64,000 nucleotides of DNA from Rothia koreensis (GTDB lineage: Bacteria > Actinomycetota > Actinomycetes > Actinomycetales > Micrococcaceae): positions 1 to 64,000 of the forward strand of contig NZ_NOIQ01000002.1 in NCBI RefSeq assembly GCF_004136575.1, read 5' to 3'. Shown here piece after piece: positions 34,010-42,013 of this stretch; positions within the stretch are counted from its first letter, which is position 1, and the number at the start of each line of letters is the position of its first letter. The translations under genes were made by a program, and so were the position numbers. The notes beneath the pieces were generated by a model, which was not told the DNA's origin, ran no database searches, and worked only from the letters and a program-made list of their open reading frames with translations.

Positions 34010-34474
34010 ATGACCACGATTACCGGACGAGTGGTACCGGGGGACCAGAGGGGCCGGACCCTGGGGTTCCCGACTGCCAATATTTCGATCACCGGGCGGG
34101 AGGACCTCGACGGCGTGTGGGCCGGAACGGTTCGGCTGCCCAGCGGGGCAGCTTATCCGGCCGCCGTGTCGATCGGGCGACGTCAAACGTTCTATTCGGG
34201 GTCGGCAGAACCGTTGTTGGAGGCCCATGTCATCGGGTACACGGGCGATCTCTACGGTCTCGAACTCCGCGTGGACCTGGATGCCTTCCTGAGAGAACAG
34301 CTTCCGTTCCGCAACGTCCAGGATTTGATCGACCAGATGCACCGCGACGTCGCCCACACCCTGGTGGCGCGGGAGTCGTGGGAGACCTGCGGGGGCCTCG
34401 GCCGCGCCGACGCGGCGGTGTCCGTCGGAGGGCGTGCAGCAGTGGCGGCGGCGGTTGCGGACACCCCTCGATGA
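34010..34474 (+). CDS. Stand-alone riboflavin kinase (flavokinase) domain protein
   Basis: A 154-residue protein consisting of one riboflavin kinase domain. The ATP/Mg signature GRTLGFPTAN is intact, and PAAVSIGRRQTF, LLEAHVIGYTGDLYG with the catalytic Glu, and the C-terminal LREQLPFRNVQDL helix complete the fold. Bacteria normally carry this domain fused behind FMN adenylyltransferase in RibF; here that half is absent. It probably phosphorylates riboflavin to FMN for the FMN-dependent monooxygenase and reductase of this operon. RBS AAGGAGA. Its stop overlaps the next start by ATGA. Confidence 0.9.
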   Translation: MTTITGRVVPGDQRGRTLGFPTANISITGREDLDGVWAGTVRLPSGAAYPAAVSIGRRQTFYSGSAEPLLEAHVIGYTGDLYGLELRVDLDAFLREQLPFRNVQDLIDQMHRDVAHTLVARESWETCGGLGRADAAVSVGGRAAVAAAVADTPR

Positions 34475-34746
34475 CGGGCGTCGGAACCCGGCCCGAGCCA
34501 CGGCAACAGATGCGGCAGGGAACGCTGGGCGCAGCACCGCGGGTTCCCCGATGGGCGATACAGCGTGTCGCCTCGGCGGTGGGTGCCGGAGCATACACCG
34601 CCGATCCGCACACCTCCCGCCGGACTGGGGCTACTGCCCGACGGGAATCGATCGGGGCGATCGCGCGACAAGCCGGCGTGAGCAAGAGCCTCGCCCGAAG
34701 GTGCCTGGCCCAGCTGGCGACATTCAATGAGCAAGGAGACGGATAG
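34471..34746 (+). CDS. Small helix-turn-helix protein coupled to the riboflavin kinase
   Basis: A 91-residue ORF overlapping the kinase stop by ATGA. The first 55 residues are Arg/Pro/Ala-rich and unstructured. The last 35 hold a clear helix-turn-helix, SIGAIARQAGVSKSLARRCL. GC bias at third positions is weaker than in neighbours (about 70 percent), especially in the first half, so the exact N-terminus is uncertain. It may regulate the operon, or it may be the C-terminal half of a kinase-HTH protein split by a frameshift. The next gene starts 2 bp after its stop. Confidence 0.6.
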   Translation: MTGVGTRPEPRQQMRQGTLGAAPRVPRWAIQRVASAVGAGAYTADPHTSRRTGATARRESIGAIARQAGVSKSLARRCLAQLATFNEQGDG

Positions 34747-34748
34747 AC

Positions 34749-35513
34749 ATGCGCTACGAGAACAAGGTTGCTGTGGTGACCGGAGCGGCGGGCGGCGTCG
34801 GTCAGACCCTGGTGAGGAAGCTCGCGGACGAGGGGGCGGCCGTGGTGTTGAGCGATCTCGCCGAAGAAAAGACGAGCAGACTCGCCCAGGAGATCCGAGA
34901 CCGGCAGGGTCGGGCCGTGCATCTGGCGGGGGACATCCGCGAGCCCGAATACTGCGGCAAGCTCGTTGAACTGGCCGAGAAGGAATTCGGACGCCTCGAT
35001 ATCGTGGCGAACAACGCGGGCATCATCCCCCGGGGCACGATTCTTGAAACGACCGACGACATGTGGCACACGGCCCTCGACGTCAACCTGACCGCCATGT
35101 TCTACATTTGTCGCGCCGCGATTCCTCTGATGAAGGCCAATGGTGGAACAATCATCAACACCTCTTCCGTATGGGGTGTCTATCCAGGTCCGGGTCACAT
35201 CGCGTACTGCACGAGCAAAGGAGCCGTTGCCTCGTTCACGAAAAGTCTCGGCCGGGACCACGCCCCGGACGGCATCCGGGTCAACGCGGTGTGCCCCCAC
35301 GAGATCAATACGCCGATGCTCCGGTCCGGATTCGAGCGGCGTGGTCTCGACCCCGAGAGCGCTGTGGACGACCTGGGCCGAACTGTGCCGCTGGGACGTG
35401 TCGCAGAACCAGAGGACATAGCGGACGTCATCCTCTTCCTGGCCTCCGACGAATCCCGGTACATCGCGGGCGAAACTATCGAAGTGACCGGCGCGAAGCC
35501 GGTGGGAAGCTGA
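34749..35513 (+). CDS. SDR family oxidoreductase
   Basis: A 254-residue classical short-chain dehydrogenase. It has the cofactor motif TGAAGGVGQ, NNAG, the active-site Ser-Tyr-Lys as SSVWGVYPGPGHIAYCTSKG, and a C-terminal AGETIEVTGAK. Asp in LSDLAEE after strand 2 suggests NAD preference. It lies 2 bp after the HTH ORF and 6 bp before a second SDR, so both belong to the catabolic operon. Probably oxidises an alcohol intermediate; substrate unknown. Confidence 0.9.
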   Translation: MRYENKVAVVTGAAGGVGQTLVRKLADEGAAVVLSDLAEEKTSRLAQEIRDRQGRAVHLAGDIREPEYCGKLVELAEKEFGRLDIVANNAGIIPRGTILETTDDMWHTALDVNLTAMFYICRAAIPLMKANGGTIINTSSVWGVYPGPGHIAYCTSKGAVASFTKSLGRDHAPDGIRVNAVCPHEINTPMLRSGFERRGLDPESAVDDLGRTVPLGRVAEPEDIADVILFLASDESRYIAGETIEVTGAKPVGS

Positions 35514-35519
35514 GGATCC

Positions 35520-36278
35520 ATGCAACTCGCTGACAAAGTGGCGCTCGTGACGGGCGGGGGCCAGGGGATCGGGCGCGGAATCGTCGAAAGATACCTTGAG
35601 GAGGGCGCGAACGTCGTCGTCGCCCAACGCTCGCGTCTGGATGCTGAGCTGGAAGAGCGTCCCGACGTCGCCCATGTGCCGGTCGATCTGTCGGATTCGG
35701 CGGCACTCGCGGACGTGGTCGACCGGGCCGCCGAGGTCTTCGGGGCGCTCGATATTCTGGTCAACAACGCCGGGCTCATGGCTGAGCACCACATCTCGGA
35801 GTTGCCCCTGAAGGACTGGCAACGCATGGAAGCTGTCAACGTGACGGCCCCGCTGTTCCTGTCGCAGGCCGTCGTCGCCCACCTCCGGAAGAGAGGCGGA
35901 GGAAGCATCATCAATATCGGATCGGTCGAGGGAATGCTCACCAACCCGGCCCACGCGGCCTATGCGGCTTCGAAGGCCGCGGTACACGGTATGACCCGAG
36001 CCATGGCCATCGACCTCGGACCGGTGGGCATCCGGTGCAATGCCATTGCGCCCGGTTGGATCACCTCGGACCTGAGCGAGAAGTACCTGGACTCCAAGGA
36101 GAATCCGGTTGAGGCTCGCTCGGCCCTTCGCGACCTTCACCCCGTCGGACGTCTCGGCCAGCCGACTGATGTCGGGGATCTCGCAGTCTATTTGGGCGGG
36201 GACCACTCGGGGTTCCTGAGCGGCGAGGTCATCGTCCTCGATGGCGGCCGGACGATTCGTTTGCCCACCCCTGACTGA
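35520..36278 (+). CDS. SDR family oxidoreductase
   Basis: A 252-residue classical SDR: TGGGQGIGRG, NNAGLMAEHH, active-site Ser in NIGSVEG and YAASKAAVHG, then CNAIAPGWITSD and GEVIVLDGG. Residues after strand 2 (AQRSRLD) suggest NADP use, in contrast to the preceding SDR. Last gene of the plus-strand catabolic operon; it converges on the SorC regulator gene at 36331. Only distantly similar to the upstream SDR, so not a recent duplicate. Confidence 0.9.
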   Translation: MQLADKVALVTGGGQGIGRGIVERYLEEGANVVVAQRSRLDAELEERPDVAHVPVDLSDSAALADVVDRAAEVFGALDILVNNAGLMAEHHISELPLKDWQRMEAVNVTAPLFLSQAVVAHLRKRGGGSIINIGSVEGMLTNPAHAAYAASKAAVHGMTRAMAIDLGPVGIRCNAIAPGWITSDLSEKYLDSKENPVEARSALRDLHPVGRLGQPTDVGDLAVYLGGDHSGFLSGEVIVLDGGRTIRLPTPD

Positions 36279-36330
36279 TCGGCGCCTCGTGGGTGCGGGT
36301 GGCCCGAGTGCAGCCGAACGCCGAGAGCGC

Positions 36331-37278
36331 CTAGACCCGCAACGCCCGCAGGATGTGGGTTGCGGTCGCTTCGTCCGTGACCAGGCGGCGGAAAAACTTC
36401 ATCGACGCCGCAGTGACGATCGACCAGCATTTTTCTTCGCCCACGGCCACGGCCGTGGAATACGGGATCGTGGACAGATCCTCGGTCGGGATGCGCACGA
36501 TGCGGTCCGACCCGGGAAACGTCAGCTCCCGACCGTCGCGATTGAAGAAGTGAAGGCAGACGTCTCCGATCGAGTCGGGGAGGCTGTCCTTCGGAATCGC
36601 CGAGGACAGTGAGGTGCGACCCGTGGTGGGGGACCCGATGCCGACGATCGCTCCCTTGGCAGAGCGCCACAGCCTGCGCACTTCTGCGAAGGACTCGTCC
36701 TTCTGCAGTGCCTGGTAGATGCTCTTCGAGGGAATCGCGCTCGCGAACAAGGGGGTGTGGGTGCTTCCCGTGTTCTGGGAGAGCATCCGGACGATTTCAT
36801 TGGTCTGGTGCCAGGCCTCCGGCTCGGACACGCCGCCCACCGACGGCACCAGCTTGACCCCGTCCATGCGGGAAAGCCTCATCTGCGCGATGCCGTAGAG
36901 AGCCATCCCCGAGGAGATCACGAGCGCATCCCCCGAGGTCAGCCGCATCGCGTCCACGGCCCGCTGGACCGGAGGAAGCATCCCTTGCCCCATGGTCGAG
37001 GGCTGCATGCCGCGGGCGAGGTAGACCTCTTCCAGGTGCAGGGCCGAACGAAGCCTTTCGGCCAGGTCGGACCGGCCCTCCGCATCGGGATGAATGATGC
37101 GTATCTGGACCATCCCGCTGGTGCGTGCGTGGGTCAGCATGCGGCTGACGGTGGGGCGCGAGACCTTGAAGGCTTCCGCGATCGCGGATTGCCCCTTGCC
37201 CTCTTCGTAGTACATCCGCGCGACGGCATAGAGGCGGTCGGCGTCGTAGAGGTCTTTGGGATTCTTCTTCTCGTCCAT
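36331..37278 (-). CDS. SorC family transcriptional regulator of polyol genes
   Basis: A 315-residue regulator with an N-terminal HTH (AVARMYYEEGKGQSAIAEAF, then KVSRPTVSRMLTHARTSGMV) and a sugar-phosphate-binding SorC/DeoR-type domain. SSGMALYGIAQM, GGVSEPEAWHQTNEIVRML and GIGSPTTGR are typical of that domain. It is divergent from the tetritol dehydrogenase gene with a 141-bp gap holding a promoter and candidate operators. It probably senses a phosphorylated polyol intermediate and controls the island, possibly also the distant permease. Confidence 0.9.
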   Translation of the reverse strand: MDEKKNPKDLYDADRLYAVARMYYEEGKGQSAIAEAFKVSRPTVSRMLTHARTSGMVQIRIIHPDAEGRSDLAERLRSALHLEEVYLARGMQPSTMGQGMLPPVQRAVDAMRLTSGDALVISSGMALYGIAQMRLSRMDGVKLVPSVGGVSEPEAWHQTNEIVRMLSQNTGSTHTPLFASAIPSKSIYQALQKDESFAEVRRLWRSAKGAIVGIGSPTTGRTSLSSAIPKDSLPDSIGDVCLHFFNRDGRELTFPGSDRIVRIPTEDLSTIPYSTAVAVGEEKCWSIVTAASMKFFRRLVTDEATATHILRALRV

Positions 37279-37337
37279 GGGTACTCGCTTGACGTGTTTC
37301 AGGTTTCGCTACATCGTAACGCCGATCACCCCCAGTG

Positions 37338-37379
37338 TGAACATTTGTGCTTGACATGTGTGCTGAGGTCTAAAACAAT
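37338..37379 (+). promoter_or_regulatory. Promoter and candidate SorC operator before the dehydrogenase gene
   Basis: TGAACATTTGTGCT (37338-37351) matches 11 of 14 bases of the palindrome before the polyol permease. It abuts TTGACA (37351-37356), which with a 17-bp spacer and AACAAT (37374-37379) forms the likely promoter. A second related sequence, AACAATGTGTT, overlaps the -10. The site centre near -41 suits an activator. Confidence 0.55.
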
Positions 37380-37419
37380 GTGTTGTGCGTGACATCACGT
37401 GCGACACGAAGGAGTGACC

Positions 37420-38514
37420 ATGAGCACCACCGCTCTACCGACCGAGATGCGGGCCATCGTCTGCAACAAGCCAGAGGACTACACCCTCGAGACGCGTCCG
37501 GTACCGCAGCTCGGCTCCGACGACATGATCATCCAGGTGGAAGCCGTGGGTGTCTGCGCGTCGGATCTGAAGTGCTACCACGGGGCCGTCAAGTTCTGGG
37601 GCGACGAGAACCGTCCCCAGTGGGCCAAGGAAGACACCATTCCCGGGCACGAGATCACCGGCACGATCGTTTCCGGCACTGACCAGGCGTTCAACTACCA
37701 CGGTGTCCATGAGGGGGACCGCATCGTCGTCGAGCAGATCGTTCCCTGTGAGGAATGCCGTTTCTGTCTCCGCGGCGAGTACTGGATGTGCGGCCCGCAC
37801 GACATGTTCGGATTCCGCAATTTCGACGGCGGCATGGCCGAGTACATGCTCGTTCCCAAGCGGGCGCGGGTGCACAAAATTTCTTCGGACGTGAAGCCCC
37901 AGCACGCGGCCTTCGCCGAGCCCCTGGCATGCTCGTTGCACGCCGTCGAGCGGGCCAACATCAAGTTCGAGGACGTCGTCGTGATCGCCGGTGCGGGCCC
38001 CATCGGTCTGGGCGCCATCATGGGTACGCGGGAGAAGAACCCGCTCACGATCGTTGCCCTGGACATGGACAACGCCAAGCTCGATCTCGCCAAGAAGTGC
38101 GGCGCGGATGTCACGATCAATATCGCCGAGGAAGACGCGATCGCCAAGATCAAGGAGATGACGGACGGCTACGGCGCCGACGTCTACATCGAGTGCACCG
38201 GTCACCCCTCCGCGGTCGGTCAGGGCCTCAACCTCCTGCGCAAGCTCGGAACCTACGTCGAGTACTCCGTCTTCGGCCAGGACGTCTCCGTGGACTGGTC
38301 CATCATCTCGGACGACAAGGAACTCAGCGTCCTCGGCGCGCACCTCGGGCCGTACACCTGGCCCAAGGCCATCAGCCTCATCGAGTCGGGCAAGCTGCCC
38401 CTCGACGAAGTCTGCACTCATCAGTTCCCGCTGGAGAAGTTCCAGGAGGCCCTGGACAGCGTCGCCGACTCGGCCGGCTCGTCCATCAAGGTCTCGATCT
38501 TCCCCCAGCAGTAA
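37420..38514 (+). CDS. Zinc-dependent erythritol/L-threitol dehydrogenase-like alcohol dehydrogenase
   Basis: A 364-residue medium-chain dehydrogenase. Catalytic Zn ligands are in GVCASDLKCYHG and PGHEITG. The structural zinc Cys cluster is CEECRFCLRGEYWMC. The Rossmann loop is AGAGPIGLGA. Overall it resembles enzymes oxidising C4 polyols to erythrulose. The start ATG 37420 follows GAAGGAG; the upstream GTG 37399 is less likely. It is followed after a terminator-like hairpin by a DhaKL kinase, as expected for tetritol use (polyol to ketose, then ketose phosphate). Confidence 0.85.
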   Translation: MSTTALPTEMRAIVCNKPEDYTLETRPVPQLGSDDMIIQVEAVGVCASDLKCYHGAVKFWGDENRPQWAKEDTIPGHEITGTIVSGTDQAFNYHGVHEGDRIVVEQIVPCEECRFCLRGEYWMCGPHDMFGFRNFDGGMAEYMLVPKRARVHKISSDVKPQHAAFAEPLACSLHAVERANIKFEDVVVIAGAGPIGLGAIMGTREKNPLTIVALDMDNAKLDLAKKCGADVTINIAEEDAIAKIKEMTDGYGADVYIECTGHPSAVGQGLNLLRKLGTYVEYSVFGQDVSVDWSIISDDKELSVLGAHLGPYTWPKAISLIESGKLPLDEVCTHQFPLEKFQEALDSVADSAGSSIKVSIFPQQ

Positions 38515-38522
38515 CCGCCTTC

Positions 38523-38554
38523 GGGTGCGGCCCGGCCAGCCACGGGCCGCACCC
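38523..38554 (+). terminator. Hairpin after the tetritol dehydrogenase gene
   Basis: A 12-bp perfect stem (38523-38534 and 38543-38554) with an 8-nt loop lies 8 bp after the stop. A partial terminator is plausible. Confidence 0.7.
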
Positions 38555-38655
38555 TTCGGCCACCCCTTGGGGGCACGAACATCAGGCCCCTGCCACGGAC
38601 GACCAGGTCGACGGCTCGAGCGCAGTTCGGCGACCACCAGGAGGAGACCGCTCCC

Positions 38656-40347
38656 ATGACCAAGCTCTACAACGATCCCGCCGAATTCTCCGATGAGCAG
38701 CTCGAAGGGTTCGTCGACCTGTATTCGGACCGGTTGGCCCAAGTGCCCGGTGGCGTGATTTCGCTTCCGCCCAAGACCCCGCAGGTTGCCGTGATCGTCG
38801 GCGGCGGCTCGGGCCACTATCCGGCGTTCGCCGGCCTCGTCGGACCGGGATTCGCCTCCGGCGCCGTGGTCGGCAACATCTTCACGTCGCCCTCCGCCGC
38901 CCATGTCTATTCCGTGGCCAAGGCCGCAGACCAGGGCAAGGGCGTCGTGCTGACGTTCGGCAATTACGCCGGGGACAACATGAACTTCGGCATCGCCGCG
39001 AAGATGTTGCGTGCCGAGGGGATCGACACCCGCGTCGTCGTCGTCAAGGACGACATCGCCTCCGACCCCCAATTCGACAATCGCCGCGGGATCGCCGGCG
39101 ACTTCACCGTCTTCAAGGCGATGGGAGCGGCGGCAGCGGCGGGCAAGAGCCTCGACGACGTCGAACGCCTGGGCAACCTGGCCAACCGACGCACCCGGAC
39201 CCTCGGTGTCGCCTTCTCGGGATGCACGATGCCGGGCGCGAAGACCCCTCTTTTCGAGGTCAAGACCGGCCAGATGGGCGTTGGGCTCGGGATCCATGGG
39301 GAGCCGGGAATTCGTGACGATGTCCGGCCGTCGGCAGAGGAGCTGGGCAGGCTCCTGGTCCGCACGGTCCTCAAGGATGCTCCGGAGGAACCCGGCGGTC
39401 GGATCGGCGTGATCGTCAACGGCTTGGGCACCACGAAGTACGAAGAGCTGTTCCTCCTCTACAGGACCATCGCGCCCCTGCTGCGCGATGCCGGGTACGA
39501 CATCGTGCACCCCGAGGTCGGCGAACTCGTGACCAGTCTCGACATGGGCGGAGTGTCCCTGACCGTGTTCTGGCTCGACGACGAGCTGGAGCCGTTGTGG
39601 ACCGCGGATGCCTACGCCGCGGCCTACCGCAAGCAGGGTGCTCCGCTGGGAACCATCGACGAGACGTACGAAGGCAAATCGACGGCCCTGGACGAGGACT
39701 CTCTCGTGGAGGCCAGCGACGCAGCGCTCGAGATTGCCCAGCGCGTCAGGACCGCGGCCTCGGCCGTCGCCGACCTGATGCACGAGCAGGAGGCGTATCT
39801 CGGGGAGATCGATGCCTACGCGGGAGACGGCGACCACGGGCGCGGAATGGTCCGGGGAAGCGATGCGGCCCTGGAAGCCATCGAAGAGGCCCCGGAGAAA
39901 GCAGGTCCGGCGTCGCTCGTGAAGTCTGCGGGACGTTCCTGGGCCATGCAGGCCGGCGGCACGTCGGGTGTGCTGTGGGGAGCCTCGTTGGAGGCAGCGG
40001 CGAACACGATCGACGACGCCGCGGAGGACTTCGCGGACGACGACCTCATCCGTGCCGTCAGGGCCTTCGCGGACTCGATGGTCACCCTCGGCGGCGCCTC
40101 GGTCGGCGACAAGACCCTTCTCGACGCGTTGCTGCCTTTCGCGGACAGCCTCGAAGCACACGGCGGTTCATTGCGACAGGCATGGGCGGCCGCCGTCGCG
40201 GATGCCAAGGAGAGCGCCGAGAAGACCTCCGAACTCCGTCCGCAGAAGGGAAGGGCGCGGCCCCTGGCGGAGAAGTCGGTCGGTCACCCTGACCCGGGAG
40301 CGATTTCGATGGCGATGATCTTGGAACTGCTCGGCAAATCCTTGTAA
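38656..40347 (+). CDS. Fused DhaK-DhaL dihydroxyacetone/erythrulose kinase
   Basis: A 563-residue ATP-dependent ketose kinase. The DhaK part (1-330) has VGGGSGHYPAF, GNIFTSPSA, TFGNYAGDNMNFGIA and the substrate-binding His in GLGIHGEPGI. The DhaL part (about 355-563) has the Mg-ATP motif YAGDGDHGRGM and GGTSGVLWG. It phosphorylates dihydroxyacetone or, in tetritol pathways of related actinobacteria, D- or L-erythrulose. The neighbouring tetritol dehydrogenase favours erythrulose. The phosphoketose isomerases such a route needs are not in the window. Confidence 0.88.
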   Translation: MTKLYNDPAEFSDEQLEGFVDLYSDRLAQVPGGVISLPPKTPQVAVIVGGGSGHYPAFAGLVGPGFASGAVVGNIFTSPSAAHVYSVAKAADQGKGVVLTFGNYAGDNMNFGIAAKMLRAEGIDTRVVVVKDDIASDPQFDNRRGIAGDFTVFKAMGAAAAAGKSLDDVERLGNLANRRTRTLGVAFSGCTMPGAKTPLFEVKTGQMGVGLGIHGEPGIRDDVRPSAEELGRLLVRTVLKDAPEEPGGRIGVIVNGLGTTKYEELFLLYRTIAPLLRDAGYDIVHPEVGELVTSLDMGGVSLTVFWLDDELEPLWTADAYAAAYRKQGAPLGTIDETYEGKSTALDEDSLVEASDAALEIAQRVRTAASAVADLMHEQEAYLGEIDAYAGDGDHGRGMVRGSDAALEAIEEAPEKAGPASLVKSAGRSWAMQAGGTSGVLWGASLEAAANTIDDAAEDFADDDLIRAVRAFADSMVTLGGASVGDKTLLDALLPFADSLEAHGGSLRQAWAAAVADAKESAEKTSELRPQKGRARPLAEKSVGHPDPGAISMAMILELLGKSL

Positions 40348-40417
40348 TTCCATCCCGATTCATCGGAACGACGTCCAGCGGTCGCAACAGATCGCAGCCT
40401 ACCGAAAGGCCGACATC

Positions 40418-41923
40418 ATGGTCAGACTCAAGAATTCGACGCTCCAGGATATCGAACGGTCTGCGACGTCACGACTTCCCGAAGGCAGCACCTTCCGGGT
40501 TCCGTCCTACGACCGCAGCGAACTCGACGTCGGCGTGGTTCACTTCGGGGTCGGTGGTTTCCACCGTGCTCACCAGGCGAGGTACTTGGACGAGCTCTTG
40601 TCGCAGGGTGAGGCGAAGGACTTCGCGATCTGCGGCATGGGTGTTCTGCCGAATGACAAGTTCATGCGTGACACCCTGGCCGAGCAGGACTACCTGTACA
40701 CCCTGGTCGCTCGTTTCCCGGACGGACATGAGGACATTCGGGTCATCGGATCGATCGTCGACTACATCTGGGCCCCGGAGGACCCGGCCGGCGCGGTCGA
40801 GTACCTCGCGCAGGAGAACATCAAGATCGTGTCCCTGACCGTGACCGAGGGCGGGTACAACTTCAACCAGGTCACGCACGAATACGATCTCGAGAACCCG
40901 CTGGTGGCCGCGGACCTGGCGGATCCGGAGCATCCGCGTACGGTTTTCGGGCTGGTGACTCAGGCGCTGAAGGTGCGCCGCGAGCGGGGCATCACCCCGT
41001 TCACCGTCCGGAGCTGTGACAACATCCAGGCCAATGGCGACATGGCCAAGCGGGTTTTCACCGCTCATGCCCGGGCCGTCGACCCGGAACTGGCCTCCTG
41101 GATCGAGGGGAACGTCAGCTTCCCGAACTCCATGGTCGACCGGATCACGCCGGCGACCACGGACGAGGACAGGCAGTACGTCCGAGACGCATTCGGATAC
41201 GAGGACGGTTGGCCCGTCATCACGGAAGACTTCATCCAGTGGGTCATGGAGGACGACTTCGTCAACGGTCGGCCACCCTACGAAGACGTCGAGGTCCAGA
41301 TGGTCGACGACGTCGAGCCGTACGAAAAGCTCAAGCTCCGGATGCTGAATTCCTCGCACCAGGGCCTGTGCTACTTCGCCCACCTCGCGGGGTACCACAA
41401 GGTGGACGAAGCCGTGTCGAACCCGCTGATCGCCGACTTCCTCATGGCCTACATGATGCGCGAGGCTAAACCGACGCTCGATCCCGTGGAGGGAATCGAC
41501 GTGGACGAATACGCCCGCACGCTCATCAGCCGGTTCACCAACAAGTACGTCAAGGACACCGTGCCGCGGCTCTGCGCCGAATCCTCGGACCGCATACCGA
41601 AGTGGCTCATTCCGGTGGTGCAGGACAACTTGAGAAGCGGTGGCGAGGTGCGCATGGCGGCGGCCATCGTGGCCAGTTGGGCGCGCTACGCCGAGGGCAT
41701 CGACGAGCAGGGCAACTCGATCGCGATCGTGGACAACGCGGAGGAGAAGGTCCGAGCCGCCGCCCAGGCCCAGAAGGAGGACGAACTCGCGTTCCTGAGG
41801 GACAAGGACTTCTTCGGCGACTTGGTCGATCAGCCCCGGTTCACGGAGGAGTACGTCGCGGTCTTGCGGTCATTGCACGAGGTCGGCAGCCTCAAGACCC
41901 TGGAGAAGCTCCTGGCCGATTGA
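40418..41923 (+). CDS. mtlD: Mannitol dehydrogenase family protein (mannitol/D-arabinitol dehydrogenase)
   Basis: A 501-residue polyol-specific long-chain dehydrogenase. The N-terminal nucleotide fold has VVHFGVGGFHRAHQARYLDEL (partly quoted) and the catalytic motif K-x4-N-x2-H is KLRMLNSSH, followed by QGLCYFAHLAGY. Members oxidise D-mannitol to D-fructose or D-arabinitol to D-xylulose. The xylulokinase gene just downstream makes D-arabinitol, or mannitol handled by the same enzyme, the likely substrate. Confidence 0.9.
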   Translation: MVRLKNSTLQDIERSATSRLPEGSTFRVPSYDRSELDVGVVHFGVGGFHRAHQARYLDELLSQGEAKDFAICGMGVLPNDKFMRDTLAEQDYLYTLVARFPDGHEDIRVIGSIVDYIWAPEDPAGAVEYLAQENIKIVSLTVTEGGYNFNQVTHEYDLENPLVAADLADPEHPRTVFGLVTQALKVRRERGITPFTVRSCDNIQANGDMAKRVFTAHARAVDPELASWIEGNVSFPNSMVDRITPATTDEDRQYVRDAFGYEDGWPVITEDFIQWVMEDDFVNGRPPYEDVEVQMVDDVEPYEKLKLRMLNSSHQGLCYFAHLAGYHKVDEAVSNPLIADFLMAYMMREAKPTLDPVEGIDVDEYARTLISRFTNKYVKDTVPRLCAESSDRIPKWLIPVVQDNLRSGGEVRMAAAIVASWARYAEGIDEQGNSIAIVDNAEEKVRAAAQAQKEDELAFLRDKDFFGDLVDQPRFTEEYVAVLRSLHEVGSLKTLEKLLAD

Positions 41924-41942
41924 TATAGCGTGGGTGTGCGCG

Positions 41943-41975
41943 TCCCCGGCGGATTCCATGGGTCTGCGCCGGGGA
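41943..41975 (+). terminator. Hairpin between mtlD-like gene and xylB
   Basis: A 9-bp inverted repeat, TCCCCGGCG (41943-41951) and CGCCGGGGA (41967-41975), lies 20 bp after the stop. Weak terminator or processing site. Confidence 0.45.
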
Positions 41976-42013
41976 TTTGCGGTGCCAGTAAGAGTCGTGA
42001 AGGAGCGTTCGGC

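Noticed and set aside
30821-34594. A 1257-codon open frame on the minus strand
   Set aside because: It is antisense to the aldehyde dehydrogenase, amine oxidase and kinase genes. GC-rich codons in those genes remove stops from the opposite frame. Its translation has no recognisable domain.
34010-34746. Riboflavin kinase and HTH ORF as one frameshifted gene
   Set aside because: The kinase domain is complete before its stop, and ATGA overlap is the normal coupling form in this window. Kept as an alternative in the feature text because the first half of the HTH ORF has weak codon bias.
37435-40161. A 908-codon minus-strand open frame over the dehydrogenase and DhaKL genes
   Set aside because: Shadow of two well-supported plus-strand genes; no domain in its translation.
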